From: Streptomyces sp. NBC_00083
Lineage (GTDB): Bacteria; Actinomycetota; Actinomycetes; Streptomycetales; Streptomycetaceae
Length of the DNA: 64,000 nucleotides
Assembly: GCF_026343295.1 (NCBI RefSeq)
Contig: NZ_JAPELY010000001.1
Location: 1,488,001-1,552,000, forward strand
Direction: 5' to 3'
The notes under the pieces were generated by a model. The model had not been told where the DNA came from and made no database searches. It worked only from the letters and a program-made list of their open reading frames with translations. Of this stretch, positions 35,164 to 42,595 are shown piece by piece. The translations under genes and the position numbers were made by a program. Numbering within the stretch: position 1 is the first letter of the stretch; every line of letters starts with the position of its first letter.

Positions 35164-35781
35164 TCACTCCGGCGGTCGTGCCACCCCGGCCGCGGCCAGC
35201 CGCTTCTCCTCGCGGCGCTGCGCCCTGCGCCGCCGGAAACGGCGGATCCTGCGCCACAGCACGACCAGTATCACGATGCCGAGCAGGAGGAGCGTGCCCG
35301 CGATCACGGCCGCCGCGACCGGATGGAAGATCGCGAAACTTATGATCCCGGCGACGCCCAGGTCCTCCGCCGTGCTCAGCGCGATGTTGCTGAACGGCTC
35401 GGGCGAGGTGTTCACCGCCATCCGCGTCCCGGCCTTCACGAGATGGCTCATCAGCGCGGTCGAACCGCCGACGGCGCCCGCCGCGAGATCCGGCAGCGAC
35501 CCGTTCTGCCCGGCCAGCAGCGCGCCCACGACGGCCCCGGCGATGGGCCGGATCACGGTGTGCACGGAGTCCCAGACGGAGTCGACGTACGGGATCTTGT
35601 CCGCGACCACCTCGCAGAGGAACAGCACTCCGGCGGCGATGAGCACATCGGGCCGCTGGAGGGCGTCGGGCACCTCGTCGCTGAGCCCGGTGGCCCCGAA
35701 GATCCCGAGCAGCAGAACCACCGCGTAGGCGTTGATCCCACTGGCCCAGCCACTGGTGAAGACGAGCGGGAGTACGGACAC
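35164..35781 (-). CDS. DUF4126 membrane protein
   Basis: This 205-residue polytopic protein matches DUF4126: VSVLPLVFTSGWASGINAYA, then DVLIAAGVLFLCEVVADKIP, AGAVVGALLAGQNGS and VAAAVIAGTLLLLGIVILVV, about four or five helices, ending in a very basic tail with RRIRRFRRRR. Function unknown. GTG 35781 is chosen because family homology begins there; TACGAT seven bases upstream suggests a leaderless start. A perfect MacR-like palindrome stands 54 bases upstream, which would place this gene in the MacRS regulon. Confidence 0.8.
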   Translation of the reverse strand: MSVLPLVFTSGWASGINAYAVVLLLGIFGATGLSDEVPDALQRPDVLIAAGVLFLCEVVADKIPYVDSVWDSVHTVIRPIAGAVVGALLAGQNGSLPDLAAGAVGGSTALMSHLVKAGTRMAVNTSPEPFSNIALSTAEDLGVAGIISFAIFHPVAAAVIAGTLLLLGIVILVVLWRRIRRFRRRRAQRREEKRLAAAGVARPPE

Positions 35782-35834
35782 GCCCCAGATCGTAGCCAGT
35801 TCCGGCCGGGGTGCACTGAGGACGCGTACGGGCG

Positions 35835-35854
35835 TCTGAGTACGCGTACTCAGA
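35835..35854. promoter_or_regulatory. 20-bp palindrome containing a MacR-type box
   Basis: The core TGAGTACGCGTACTCA (35837-35852) is a perfect inverted repeat of 7 bp with a 2-bp spacer, extended by one TC/GA pair step on each side to 20 bp. It equals the MacR recognition sequence TGAGTAC-n2-GTACTCA as I remember it. It lies 54 bases upstream of the DUF4126 gene. A MacRS-like pair is encoded at 11.6-13.5 kb. Confidence 0.72.
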
Positions 35855-36025
35855 TCACGAGATGAGTAGCCGAACGGATGGGCCGCGACCTGCCCGGACG
35901 GGATGGTTGAGGCCACGGAAGGGGCGCGGCGCCGGTACCGCCGGCACGGGGCGGCGGAACCGGCGCGGCTCCCCCGACGTGACGGGGGTACGGGGGGAGA
36001 CCCGGGGGGACGTACGGGGGAAAGC

Positions 36026-36070
36026 GCCGGGCCGGCGTGGTTCAGGGGGACTGAACCACGCCGGCCCGGC
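36026..36070 (-). terminator. Strong terminator of the ABC-YhgE-TetR operon
   Basis: GCCGGGCCGGCGTGGTTCAG (36026-36045) pairs perfectly over 20 bp with the sequence at 36051-36070 around a 5-base loop. It starts 60 bases beyond the TetR stop at 36131 and is the most stable hairpin I found in the window. The rest of the 349-bp gap (35782-36130) holds only the palindrome described separately. Confidence 0.93.
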
Positions 36071-36130
36071 GTGCTGTCCGGGGCGCGTCCCGGACCGGTG
36101 TCCGGCCGCTCGCGCGCCGGGGTGGGTCCG

Positions 36131-36754
36131 TCAGCGTCCGCCCACGCGGCCGTGGAGCAGCCTTGACAGCGCCGCGTGGACGTCGTCGAGGGAACGCTCG
36201 CTCTGGAAGGCCTGCCAGTCGAGCGCGGCCACCAGGACCATGCCGACGAGGGCCGCCGCCGTGAGCGGGATGTCGATCTCCTCGCTCAGTTCGCCGTCCG
36301 CCACCGCGTCCCTCAGCACCCGCTCCACGACGGCCACCGCCTCCTGGCGCACCACCAGGAGCGTCGACTGCCAGGCGCGGTTGGTGCGCCACAGCTCGGC
36401 GACGTACAGCTGGGTGAAGGCCGGGTAGCGGTGGATGAAGCCGAGGCCGGCCCGGATCATCGCGTCCAGGGCCTCGATCCTGGTGCCGCCCCGCTCGTCC
36501 GTCTCGTCCGCCGCCGCCTGCAAGGACGCGGTCAGCAGACCCACGCCGTGGCGCAGCAGCTCCTCGAAGAGCTCGGTCTTGCTCTTGAAGTTGTAGTAGA
36601 CCGTGCCCTTGGCGACCCCGGCCCGCTCGGCGATCTCGTCCACCGTGGTGGCCGAGAAACCCTGCTCGGCGATGAGCGTCACGGCGGCCTCGTACAACTT
36701 CTGCCGGGTCGCCTGGCGTCTGGTGCTGCTGCTCTCCATGGCGTCGATTCTCAC
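36131..36754 (-). CDS. TetR-family transcriptional regulator
   Basis: This regulator of about 207 residues has a TetR N-terminal domain: RRQATRQKLYEAAVTLIAEQ, then FSATTVDEIAERAGVAKGTV and YYNFKSKTELFEELL. The C-terminal helical ligand domain includes GLGFIHRYPAFTQLYVAELW. GTG 36754 overlaps the stop of the YhgE gene by four bases (GTGA), supporting coupling; ATG 36739, five codons in, is the alternative. It is the last gene of an operon whose promoter region carries a TetR-like palindrome at 39632-39657, so autoregulation of the exporter is likely. Confidence 0.9.
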   Translation of the reverse strand: MRIDAMESSSTRRQATRQKLYEAAVTLIAEQGFSATTVDEIAERAGVAKGTVYYNFKSKTELFEELLRHGVGLLTASLQAAADETDERGGTRIEALDAMIRAGLGFIHRYPAFTQLYVAELWRTNRAWQSTLLVVRQEAVAVVERVLRDAVADGELSEEIDIPLTAAALVGMVLVAALDWQAFQSERSLDDVHAALSRLLHGRVGGR

Positions 36755-38835
36755 AGGCTCAGCTCGGGGTGCAGACGGTCGAGCGACCACACCTGCTTCT
36801 GCCGGGCGGACAGCGCGGTCAGGGCGAGGGCGCCCGCGGTGAACGCCGTGAGGACCGCGCAGCCCTGCCACACCACGCCCAGGTCGCCGCCGGTGATCAG
36901 CCTGCGCAGGCCGTCCACGACGTAACTCATGGGCAGGTAGGGGTGGATGGCGTTGAAGAACGCCGGGCTCGTCTGGACGGGGTAGGTGCCGCCCGCCGAG
37001 GTCAGCTGGAGCATCAGGACGGCGAGCACCAGGATGCGCCCGGCCGCCCCGAACTTGGCGTTCAGCCACTGGACGATCGCCGCGAAGCAGCAGGTGGTCA
37101 GCGCCAGATAGCCCAGCGTTCCGGCGGTCCGCTGCATTTCGAGCCCGAGCCCGAAGTGCAGCACCGCCATCAGCGCGGCGACCTGGAGCACCCCGATCGC
37201 CGCCACCGGCAGCCATCCGGCGAACGCGATCCGCCAGGCCGAGGCACCGGCGGCGAGAGCGCGCCGGTTGAGCGGCTGGATCAGCATGTACGCCACCATC
37301 GCGCCCACCCACAGGGAGAGCGGGATGAAGTACGGGGCGAAGCCGGTGCCGTAGTTGGGCGCCTTGTGCATCGCCTGCGAGGCCAGTTTGACCGGGTCGG
37401 CCATCACCTCGGTGCGCTGGTCGCGCTGCTGCTTGTCGTAGTCCGGGATCTTCCCGACGCCGTCGTGCAGGCCGTTCGACAGCTGGACGGAGCCGTCGGA
37501 CAGCTTGACGATCCCGCCGTCGAGGGCGCCCGCGCCCGTCTTCAGCTTGCCGATGCCCGTGTCGAGGTCGGCGGAGCCGGTCTTGGCGGTGCCGAGGCCC
37601 GTGTGGATGTCGGCCGCGCCCTTGGCGACGGCGTGCGCGCCCTTGTTGAGCGTGTTGATCGCGGCGACCTTCTGCTCCAGGTCGCTGGAGAGGTGCGGCG
37701 CCTTCGCGGCCAGGCCGCGGGCCTTGGTCTGGAGGTCTTCGAGGCTCTTGTCGAGCTTCTTGAAGTCACCCCCCTGGTCCTTGACGAGGTCGTTGACGTC
37801 CGCGGTGAGGGTCGCGCCGGTGGCCATCGCCTTCTTGGCCTCCTTCAGCTTCGGACAGACCTGGCCCTCGGTGGACGTGTCCACACAGAGCTGCTGATAG
37901 AGGGCGTCCAGGTCCTGGGAGGCCTTGCGGGTGCCGGCGGCCGCCGCGGGTGCCAGGTCGATGATGTGCGTGAGCTGGTCGCGTACCGGCTGGATCGAGT
38001 CGGCGAGGAGCTTCGCCGCGTCGCCGACCGCCTTGCCGTTGTCCTTGAGGTACGGACGCACCTGGCCCGCCACGCCGTTGACCTGGTCCGCGAGTTGCTG
38101 GGTGCCGTCGGCGACCTGCTGGGCGCCGCCGGCCAGGGTGCCCGCGCCGGTGTCGAGCTTGGCGACGCCGCCGGCCAGCTTGCCGCTGCCGTCCTTGGCG
38201 TCCTTGAGCCCGTCGGCCAGCTGCTGGGAGCCGTCCTTGGCCTTGTCGAGCCCGTCCTTGAGGTCGCCCGCCCCCTTGGCGGCCTTCTCGGTCTGGTCGT
38301 GGAGGTCGCCGAACGAGATGAAGATCTTGTCGAGGAACGAACGCGACGCCTTGGTGGAGGCCGCGGCGCGCACCTCGGAGAAGACCGAGCGGGAGATCGA
38401 GCCGACGATGTAGTTGTTGGCGTCGTTGGTCCGCACCTGGAGCGCGCCGGTCTCGGGGGAGGCGCCGGAGCTGGACGCGATTCGCTTGCTGAAGTCGGCG
38501 GGCATGGTCAGGGACAGGTAGTACGTGCCCTTCTCCAGGCCCCTGCGCGCCTCGGCGTCGCTGACCTCGTGCCATTCGAAGGTCTTGCTGTCGCGCAGCT
38601 TCGCGCTGAGGTCGTCACCGGCGTGCAGCTTCTGCCCGGCGGCGTCGGCGCCCTGGTCGTCGTTGACCAGGGCGACGGGTATCCGGTCGAGACGGCCGTA
38701 GGGATCCCAGAACGAACACAGGTACAGCGCGCCGTACAGCAGCGGCAGCAGGAGCAGCGCGACCAGGGCGGCCCGCGGCATCCGCCCCCTGCCGAACCGC
38801 TTCAGCTCAAGCGCTGCCAGTCGTGGCGAACGCAT
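36751..38835 (-). CDS. YhgE/Pip-family ABC-2-type membrane protein
   Basis: This 694-residue protein has an N-terminal helix (AALVALLLLPLLYGALYLCS), a large extracytoplasmic domain and a C-terminal cluster of five or six helices from about residue 490. The middle contains heptad-like KDGLDKAKDGSQQLADGLKD repeats (about residues 190-270 and 395-455) typical of YhgE/Pip proteins, predicted to form a coiled coil. The opening segment FWDPYGRLDRIPVALVNDDQ is the family hallmark. Related proteins include phage-infection protein Pip and the export-linked YhgE family. Its start lies inside the ABC ATPase gene, which it overlaps by 29 bases. Confidence 0.9.
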   Translation of the reverse strand: MRSPRLAALELKRFGRGRMPRAALVALLLLPLLYGALYLCSFWDPYGRLDRIPVALVNDDQGADAAGQKLHAGDDLSAKLRDSKTFEWHEVSDAEARRGLEKGTYYLSLTMPADFSKRIASSSGASPETGALQVRTNDANNYIVGSISRSVFSEVRAAASTKASRSFLDKIFISFGDLHDQTEKAAKGAGDLKDGLDKAKDGSQQLADGLKDAKDGSGKLAGGVAKLDTGAGTLAGGAQQVADGTQQLADQVNGVAGQVRPYLKDNGKAVGDAAKLLADSIQPVRDQLTHIIDLAPAAAAGTRKASQDLDALYQQLCVDTSTEGQVCPKLKEAKKAMATGATLTADVNDLVKDQGGDFKKLDKSLEDLQTKARGLAAKAPHLSSDLEQKVAAINTLNKGAHAVAKGAADIHTGLGTAKTGSADLDTGIGKLKTGAGALDGGIVKLSDGSVQLSNGLHDGVGKIPDYDKQQRDQRTEVMADPVKLASQAMHKAPNYGTGFAPYFIPLSLWVGAMVAYMLIQPLNRRALAAGASAWRIAFAGWLPVAAIGVLQVAALMAVLHFGLGLEMQRTAGTLGYLALTTCCFAAIVQWLNAKFGAAGRILVLAVLMLQLTSAGGTYPVQTSPAFFNAIHPYLPMSYVVDGLRRLITGGDLGVVWQGCAVLTAFTAGALALTALSARQKQVWSLDRLHPELSL

Positions 38836-39586
38836 CGGCCGCCCCCTCCCCGCTCGTGGCCCCGCCCTCGGCGCCGGTCTGTGTCGTCGTCACGGTGGTG
38901 TCCGCCTCGGCGGGCGCGTCGCCGCACACCGCGAGCACGGTGGTGCCGCCGTCGGCCAGGGACCGCAGCAGCGCCCAGGCCGCCGCGCGTTCGGCGTCGG
39001 AGAGCTTCATGTCGGTGTCGTCCACCGCGAGCAGCCGGGGCCGCTGGATCATCGCGAGGGCCACCGAGAGCCGCAGCGCCTCCAGGCGCTCCAGGTCCCG
39101 TACGGAGGTGCGGTCCCGCTTGGGCAGCGAGTCGAGGTCGAGCCCCGCGGCGGCGAGCGCCTCCTCGATCAGCGCGCGGGCCTCGGCCCGGCGCCGCGCG
39201 GGGGAGCGCAGCAGCGCCCGTACCGAGCCGTCGTAGCGCCGCTGGAGCATCACGCGCTCCCGCAGGTGCTCGGCGACGGTGAGGGCGGGGTCGAGCTCGC
39301 TGACCCCGGGCACCTGGCCGAGCGCGCTGATCCGCCGCACGGCGGCCATCTTGCGGGGGAGCTGGTGCCCGCCCACCCGCGCCCAGCCCTCGGCGGGCTT
39401 CATCCGGCCGGTGAGGGCGAGCAGCAGGCAGGTGCGGCCGGAGCCGGATGGCCCGGTGACCGCGACGAGTGAGCCGGGGGCCGCGTCGACGGCGATGCCC
39501 CGGAAGGCCCAGCCGCGCGGCCCCTTGAGTCCGAAGCCCTCGGCGCGGATCGCGGCGCCGGTCGCTTCCGAGTGCGGGCTGTCCAC
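38807..39586 (-). CDS. ABC-transporter-type ATPase with degenerate catalytic motifs
   Basis: This 259-residue protein has the overall order of an ABC nucleotide-binding domain but altered catalytic residues. Walker A reads GPSGSGRTCLLLAL with Arg for the catalytic Lys. The signature region is LERLEALRLSVALAM instead of LSGGQ. Walker B is RLLAVDDTDMKL with Asp in place of the catalytic Glu, and a His switch is not evident (VLAVCGDAP). It is cotranscribed with the YhgE/Pip membrane protein it probably contacts. It may bind ATP without normal hydrolysis or act structurally. GTG 39586 follows GGGGGGA. Confidence 0.82.
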   Translation of the reverse strand: MDSPHSEATGAAIRAEGFGLKGPRGWAFRGIAVDAAPGSLVAVTGPSGSGRTCLLLALTGRMKPAEGWARVGGHQLPRKMAAVRRISALGQVPGVSELDPALTVAEHLRERVMLQRRYDGSVRALLRSPARRRAEARALIEEALAAAGLDLDSLPKRDRTSVRDLERLEALRLSVALAMIQRPRLLAVDDTDMKLSDAERAAAWALLRSLADGGTTVLAVCGDAPAEADTTVTTTQTGAEGGATSGEGAADAFATTGSA

Positions 39587-39631
39587 ATTCCCCCCTGCTC
39601 TCGCGTCCCCCGGACCGCATCACCGGCCCAC

Positions 39632-39657
39632 TTTTGAACTGACTGGTCAGTACAAAA
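39632..39657. promoter_or_regulatory. TetR-type operator in the ABC-YhgE-TetR promoter region
   Basis: TTTTG-A-ACTGAC and GTCAGT-A-CAAAA flank a central TG, giving 12-bp arms with one mismatch. The ACTGAC/GTCAGT core is typical of TetR-family operators. It lies 46 bases upstream of the ATPase start in the divergent region shared with the gene at 39785. Confidence 0.7.
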
Positions 39658-39784
39658 GATAGCCGTCCCTGGTGCCCGAGGCAAAGCAGCAGGTCAGAGA
39701 GGGATTCGGGGGTAATTGTCAGTGGTGCCCCTCACGATGGGCACATACGGCCACAGTGCCGTCACAGACGACAGGAGGTTCGTC

Positions 39785-40324
39785 ATGGCCAGCTCCCACG
39801 CAGCAGCTGTACCCCGGCGCCGCGCAAGCAGCCCTGCCCCCTCACTGAACGGTGCCGCGAACGACGTCCACCCCGTCCTGCGCCGGGCCGGCGCACCGCC
39901 CGCCGCGCTCGACCTGCTCGCCCAGGCGCGCGGCGGCCTCGACGAGGCGGCGGTCCTCGACACCCCCAACGAGCGGTACGCGACGGCCCACCTGGCGGCC
40001 CTGCGCACGGCGGCCGCCGTCCTCGCCGCGCGGGGCCGCCCCGAAACCAGCGCGCGCCGGCGGCAGCGCATCCGCAGCGCCTGGGAGGTGCTCCCGGAAA
40101 TAGCGCCCGAACTGACGGAGTGGAGCGCCCTGTTCGCCTCGGGGGCGGACCGGCGGGCCCGCGCCGAAGCCGGCATCCAGGGCGCGGCCACGAGGCGGGA
40201 CGCGGACGATCTGCTCCGCGACGCGGCGATGTTCCTGCGCCTGGTCGAGCGTCTCCTCGTCCTCCAGCCGGTGCTGCCCCAGCCGAGGCCGCGCGAGCCG
40301 GAGGAGGGGCAGGGGCAGGGCTGA
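39785..40324 (+). CDS. SAV_6107-like HEPN domain protein
   Basis: This 179-residue helical protein resembles the SAV_6107 HEPN family of actinobacteria. A low-complexity basic N-terminus (about 25 residues) precedes a helical domain with NERYATAHLAALRTAAAVLA. R64 and H69 there form an RX4H motif, the catalytic signature of HEPN ribonucleases. Further helices include SAWEVLPEIAPELTEWSALF and ADDLLRDAAMFLRLVERLL. ATG 39785 follows AGGAGG. No obvious antitoxin (MNT or small DNA-binding protein) is adjacent. RNase activity is inference from the motif. Confidence 0.75.
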   Translation: MASSHAAAVPRRRASSPAPSLNGAANDVHPVLRRAGAPPAALDLLAQARGGLDEAAVLDTPNERYATAHLAALRTAAAVLAARGRPETSARRRQRIRSAWEVLPEIAPELTEWSALFASGADRRARAEAGIQGAATRRDADDLLRDAAMFLRLVERLLVLQPVLPQPRPREPEEGQGQG

Positions 40325-40608
40325 GCCGTGCACGCGGGCGGTGCGGGGGAGGGAGGTCTTCGGCGCGGGCCGGTGTCGGTGCGCGCGGCGGGCCGGGGCG
40401 TGCCGGAAGCGGGCGCCGAGGGGGCGTCGGCGCAGGCGGGCGGGGAGGGGCGCGGTTGATCGGGGGCGGACCGGGGAGGCAATAGGGTGGACGCGTCGTC
40501 ACCCTGTTCCCCCTGCCCCGCCCCCTCCGCGTCACCTCGTCCCGCGTCCACTTCCCACGTCTTCCCACGCCGCGTCCGCGGCGGCACCGCGCCAAGGAGT
40601 CAACTGCC

Positions 40609-41367
40609 GTGTCGGACCCCATGCGCCCCCGCGCCTCCCTTCGTACCGCCGTGGTCTGGGAGGTCCTCAAGGAAGCGCTCGACCGCCGGGTCAAGGCGAC
40701 CGGGCGCGAGGCCCTCGACGTCCTGGACACCGGTGGCGGCTCCGGCAACTTCGCGGTGCCGCTGGCCGCCCTCGGCCACCGCGTCACCGTCGTCGACCCC
40801 AGCCCCAACGCGCTCTTCGCGCTGGAGCGCAGGGCCGCCGAGGCCGGGGTGGCCGAGCGGGTCCAGGGCGTCCAGGGCGATGTGCTCGGCCTCTTCGACG
40901 TGGTGGAGCGCGGCGGCTACGACGCGGTGCTGTGCCACGGCGTCCTGGAGTACGTCGAGGACCCGGCGGAAGGCGTACGCAACGCGGTGGACGCGCTGCG
41001 TCCGGAAGGCGCGCTGAGCCTGCTCGCGGCGGGGCTCGGCGGCGCGGTGCTCGCGCGCGCCCTCGCCGGACACTTCACCGAGGCCCGGCACGCGCTCTCC
41101 GACCCGGCCGGCCGCTGGGGCGCCGGCGACCCCGTCCCGCACCGGTTCACCGCGGATCAGCTGATCGAGCTGGTCGGGGCGGCCGGGGCGACCGCCGGGG
41201 CGGTGCACGGCGTACGGGTCTTCGCCGACCTCGTCCCCGGCGTCCTCGTGGACACCGAGCCGGGCGCCCTCGACGGGCTCCTCAAGCTGGAGGCCGCCGC
41301 CGCCGAACTGCCGGCCTTCCACGCGGTCGCCACCCAGCTGCACGTACTGGGTGAGAAGCGCGGCTGA
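40609..41367 (+). CDS. Class I SAM-dependent methyltransferase
   Basis: This 252-residue protein has motif I as DVLDTGGGSGNFAVPLAALG, motif post-I HRVTVVDPSPNALFAL, acidic VQGDVLGLFDVV and motif IV YDAVLCHGVLEYVEDPAEGV, the usual SAM-binding Rossmann order. The C-terminal half (HRFTADQLIELVGAAGATAG) resembles SmtA/CmoM-like tRNA methyltransferases, but the substrate cannot be fixed. GTG 40609 follows AAGGAG. The 284-bp gap before it contains only a G-rich stretch and a possible TAGGGT hexamer at about 40486. Confidence 0.84.
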   Translation: MSDPMRPRASLRTAVVWEVLKEALDRRVKATGREALDVLDTGGGSGNFAVPLAALGHRVTVVDPSPNALFALERRAAEAGVAERVQGVQGDVLGLFDVVERGGYDAVLCHGVLEYVEDPAEGVRNAVDALRPEGALSLLAAGLGGAVLARALAGHFTEARHALSDPAGRWGAGDPVPHRFTADQLIELVGAAGATAGAVHGVRVFADLVPGVLVDTEPGALDGLLKLEAAAAELPAFHAVATQLHVLGEKRG

Positions 41368-41643
41368 CCCCGTACGGGCTCTCCCCGGCGGGCTGATCAG
41401 CGGCGCTGTGCCGCATGGAGTACGCCACAGGCCCCCCGATCGGCGGCTTCGCCCCGTATGATCGGGGGACACCGTCCGGCATGACGGATCGACTCTTGGG
41501 GAATTGAATCTCCACAGCCGAGCCGCCGTGGCGGCCCGGCTGGTGAATTGGCGTAGAGGGCGGGTTTCACGGGGGCGATTCCCTGCCTATCCTGAAGGGG
41601 CCGCATCCGGTCGCCCCCCGCGACCGACGAGTAGGAGGACTCC

Positions 41644-42033
41644 GTGCCGCTCTCGGAGCACGAGCAGCGCATGCTCGAGCAGATGGAGCGAGCGCTGTAC
41701 GCCGAAGATCCCAAGTTCGCGACAGCGCTTGAGGGAAGCGGGCTGCGTACGTACACCCGGCGACGGGTCTACCAGGCGGTCGCCGGCTTCCTGGTGGGTA
41801 TCGCGCTCCTCATGGCAGGAATGGTCGCGCAGCAGATCTGGATCAGTGTGGTGGGGTTCCTCGTCATGCTCGGATGTGCGGTGCTCGCGGTGACCGGCTG
41901 GCGCAAGGCGCCGCGGCCCGGTGAACAGGCTCGTGGTGTCGGTTCCGCGGCGGCTCGGCCGGCTCGGCAGCGGCGGTCCGTCATGGACCGGATCGAGCAG
42001 CGCTGGCAGCGGCGTCGCGACGAGGGGCGCTAG
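41644..42033 (+). CDS. DUF3040 small membrane protein
   Basis: This 129-residue protein starts MPLSEHEQRMLEQMERALYA, then DPKFATAL, the hallmark of DUF3040. Two membrane helices at about residues 45-85 follow (AVAGFLVGIALLMAGMVAQQ and ISVVGFLVMLGCAVLAVTGW), then a basic C-terminal tail with RPARQRRSVMDRIEQRW. GTG 41644 is preceded by AGGAGG. In Streptomyces such proteins sit next to the division cluster and are conserved among actinobacteria; the precise role is not evident. A terminator-like hairpin follows. Confidence 0.88.
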   Translation: MPLSEHEQRMLEQMERALYAEDPKFATALEGSGLRTYTRRRVYQAVAGFLVGIALLMAGMVAQQIWISVVGFLVMLGCAVLAVTGWRKAPRPGEQARGVGSAAARPARQRRSVMDRIEQRWQRRRDEGR

Positions 42034-42059
42034 CGGCGCCCCGCTCCGACCCGAACCAA

Positions 42060-42089
42060 GGGGCGACCACCGGTCGAGGTGGCCGCCCC
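42060..42089 (+). terminator. Terminator after the DUF3040 gene
   Basis: GGGGCGACCACC (42060-42071) pairs with GGTGGCCGCCCC (42078-42089) with one mismatch in 12 and a 6-base loop, starting 27 bases after the stop codon. Confidence 0.78.
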
Positions 42090-42094
42090 TCGGC

Positions 42095-42595
42095 ATGCGC
42101 CGGGCGGGCTGAGGTTGCCTCTGCCGGGCATGCTGCCCGGACCGACCCCGCTGGGGGCGCGGGGAACTGCGCGAGACGCGGGCACGGTCTGCAGACGAAA
42201 GCGGGGTTGCCGGGGCTCCGCCCCAGACCCCGTTCGCGCCTGAAGGGCGCTCGTCCTCAAACGCCGGACGGGCTGGGGTGGCCCGGGATCAGCACCCTGC
42301 CGGGGTTAGCCCACCTAGGGGCGCGGGGAACTGCGCGACCAGCCACGCACGGTCCGCACCCGAAGGCGGGGTTGCTGGGGCTCCGCCCCAAACCCCGGGG
42401 ATTGGCCCCACCCCACCCCTTCCCGAAACCCTCCGGGGGTAAGAGTCGGGCTGAGGTACAGGCTCCTGGGGCTCCACCCCAGACCCTGTTTGCGCCTGAA
42501 CGGCGCTCGTCCTCAAATGCCGGACGGGCTGAAGACGCGGTGACTGGCCACCCTGCCAAGGTCCACCCACCTAGGGGCGCGGGGAACTGCGCGGG
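42095..42595. repeat. Mosaic intergenic repeat block 3
   Basis: This gap between convergent genes again carries the dispersed modules. The 19-mer GGGGCGCGGGGAACTGCGC is at 42154-42172, 42318-42336 and 42574-42592; the last ends three bases before the transglutaminase stop. The GGGGCTCCGCCCC hairpin module linked to GCGCTCGTCCTCAAACGCCG occurs at about 42209-42275, and a variant at 42464-42533. Between them lies the CTTCCCGAAACCCTCCGGGG module. The region has no convincing gene. Confidence 0.85.

Noticed and set aside
36769..39282. An 837-residue plus-strand frame across the YhgE and ABC genes
   Set aside because: Repetitive Val/Leu/Glu/Gly-rich translation mirrors the coiled-coil repeats of the real minus-strand gene.
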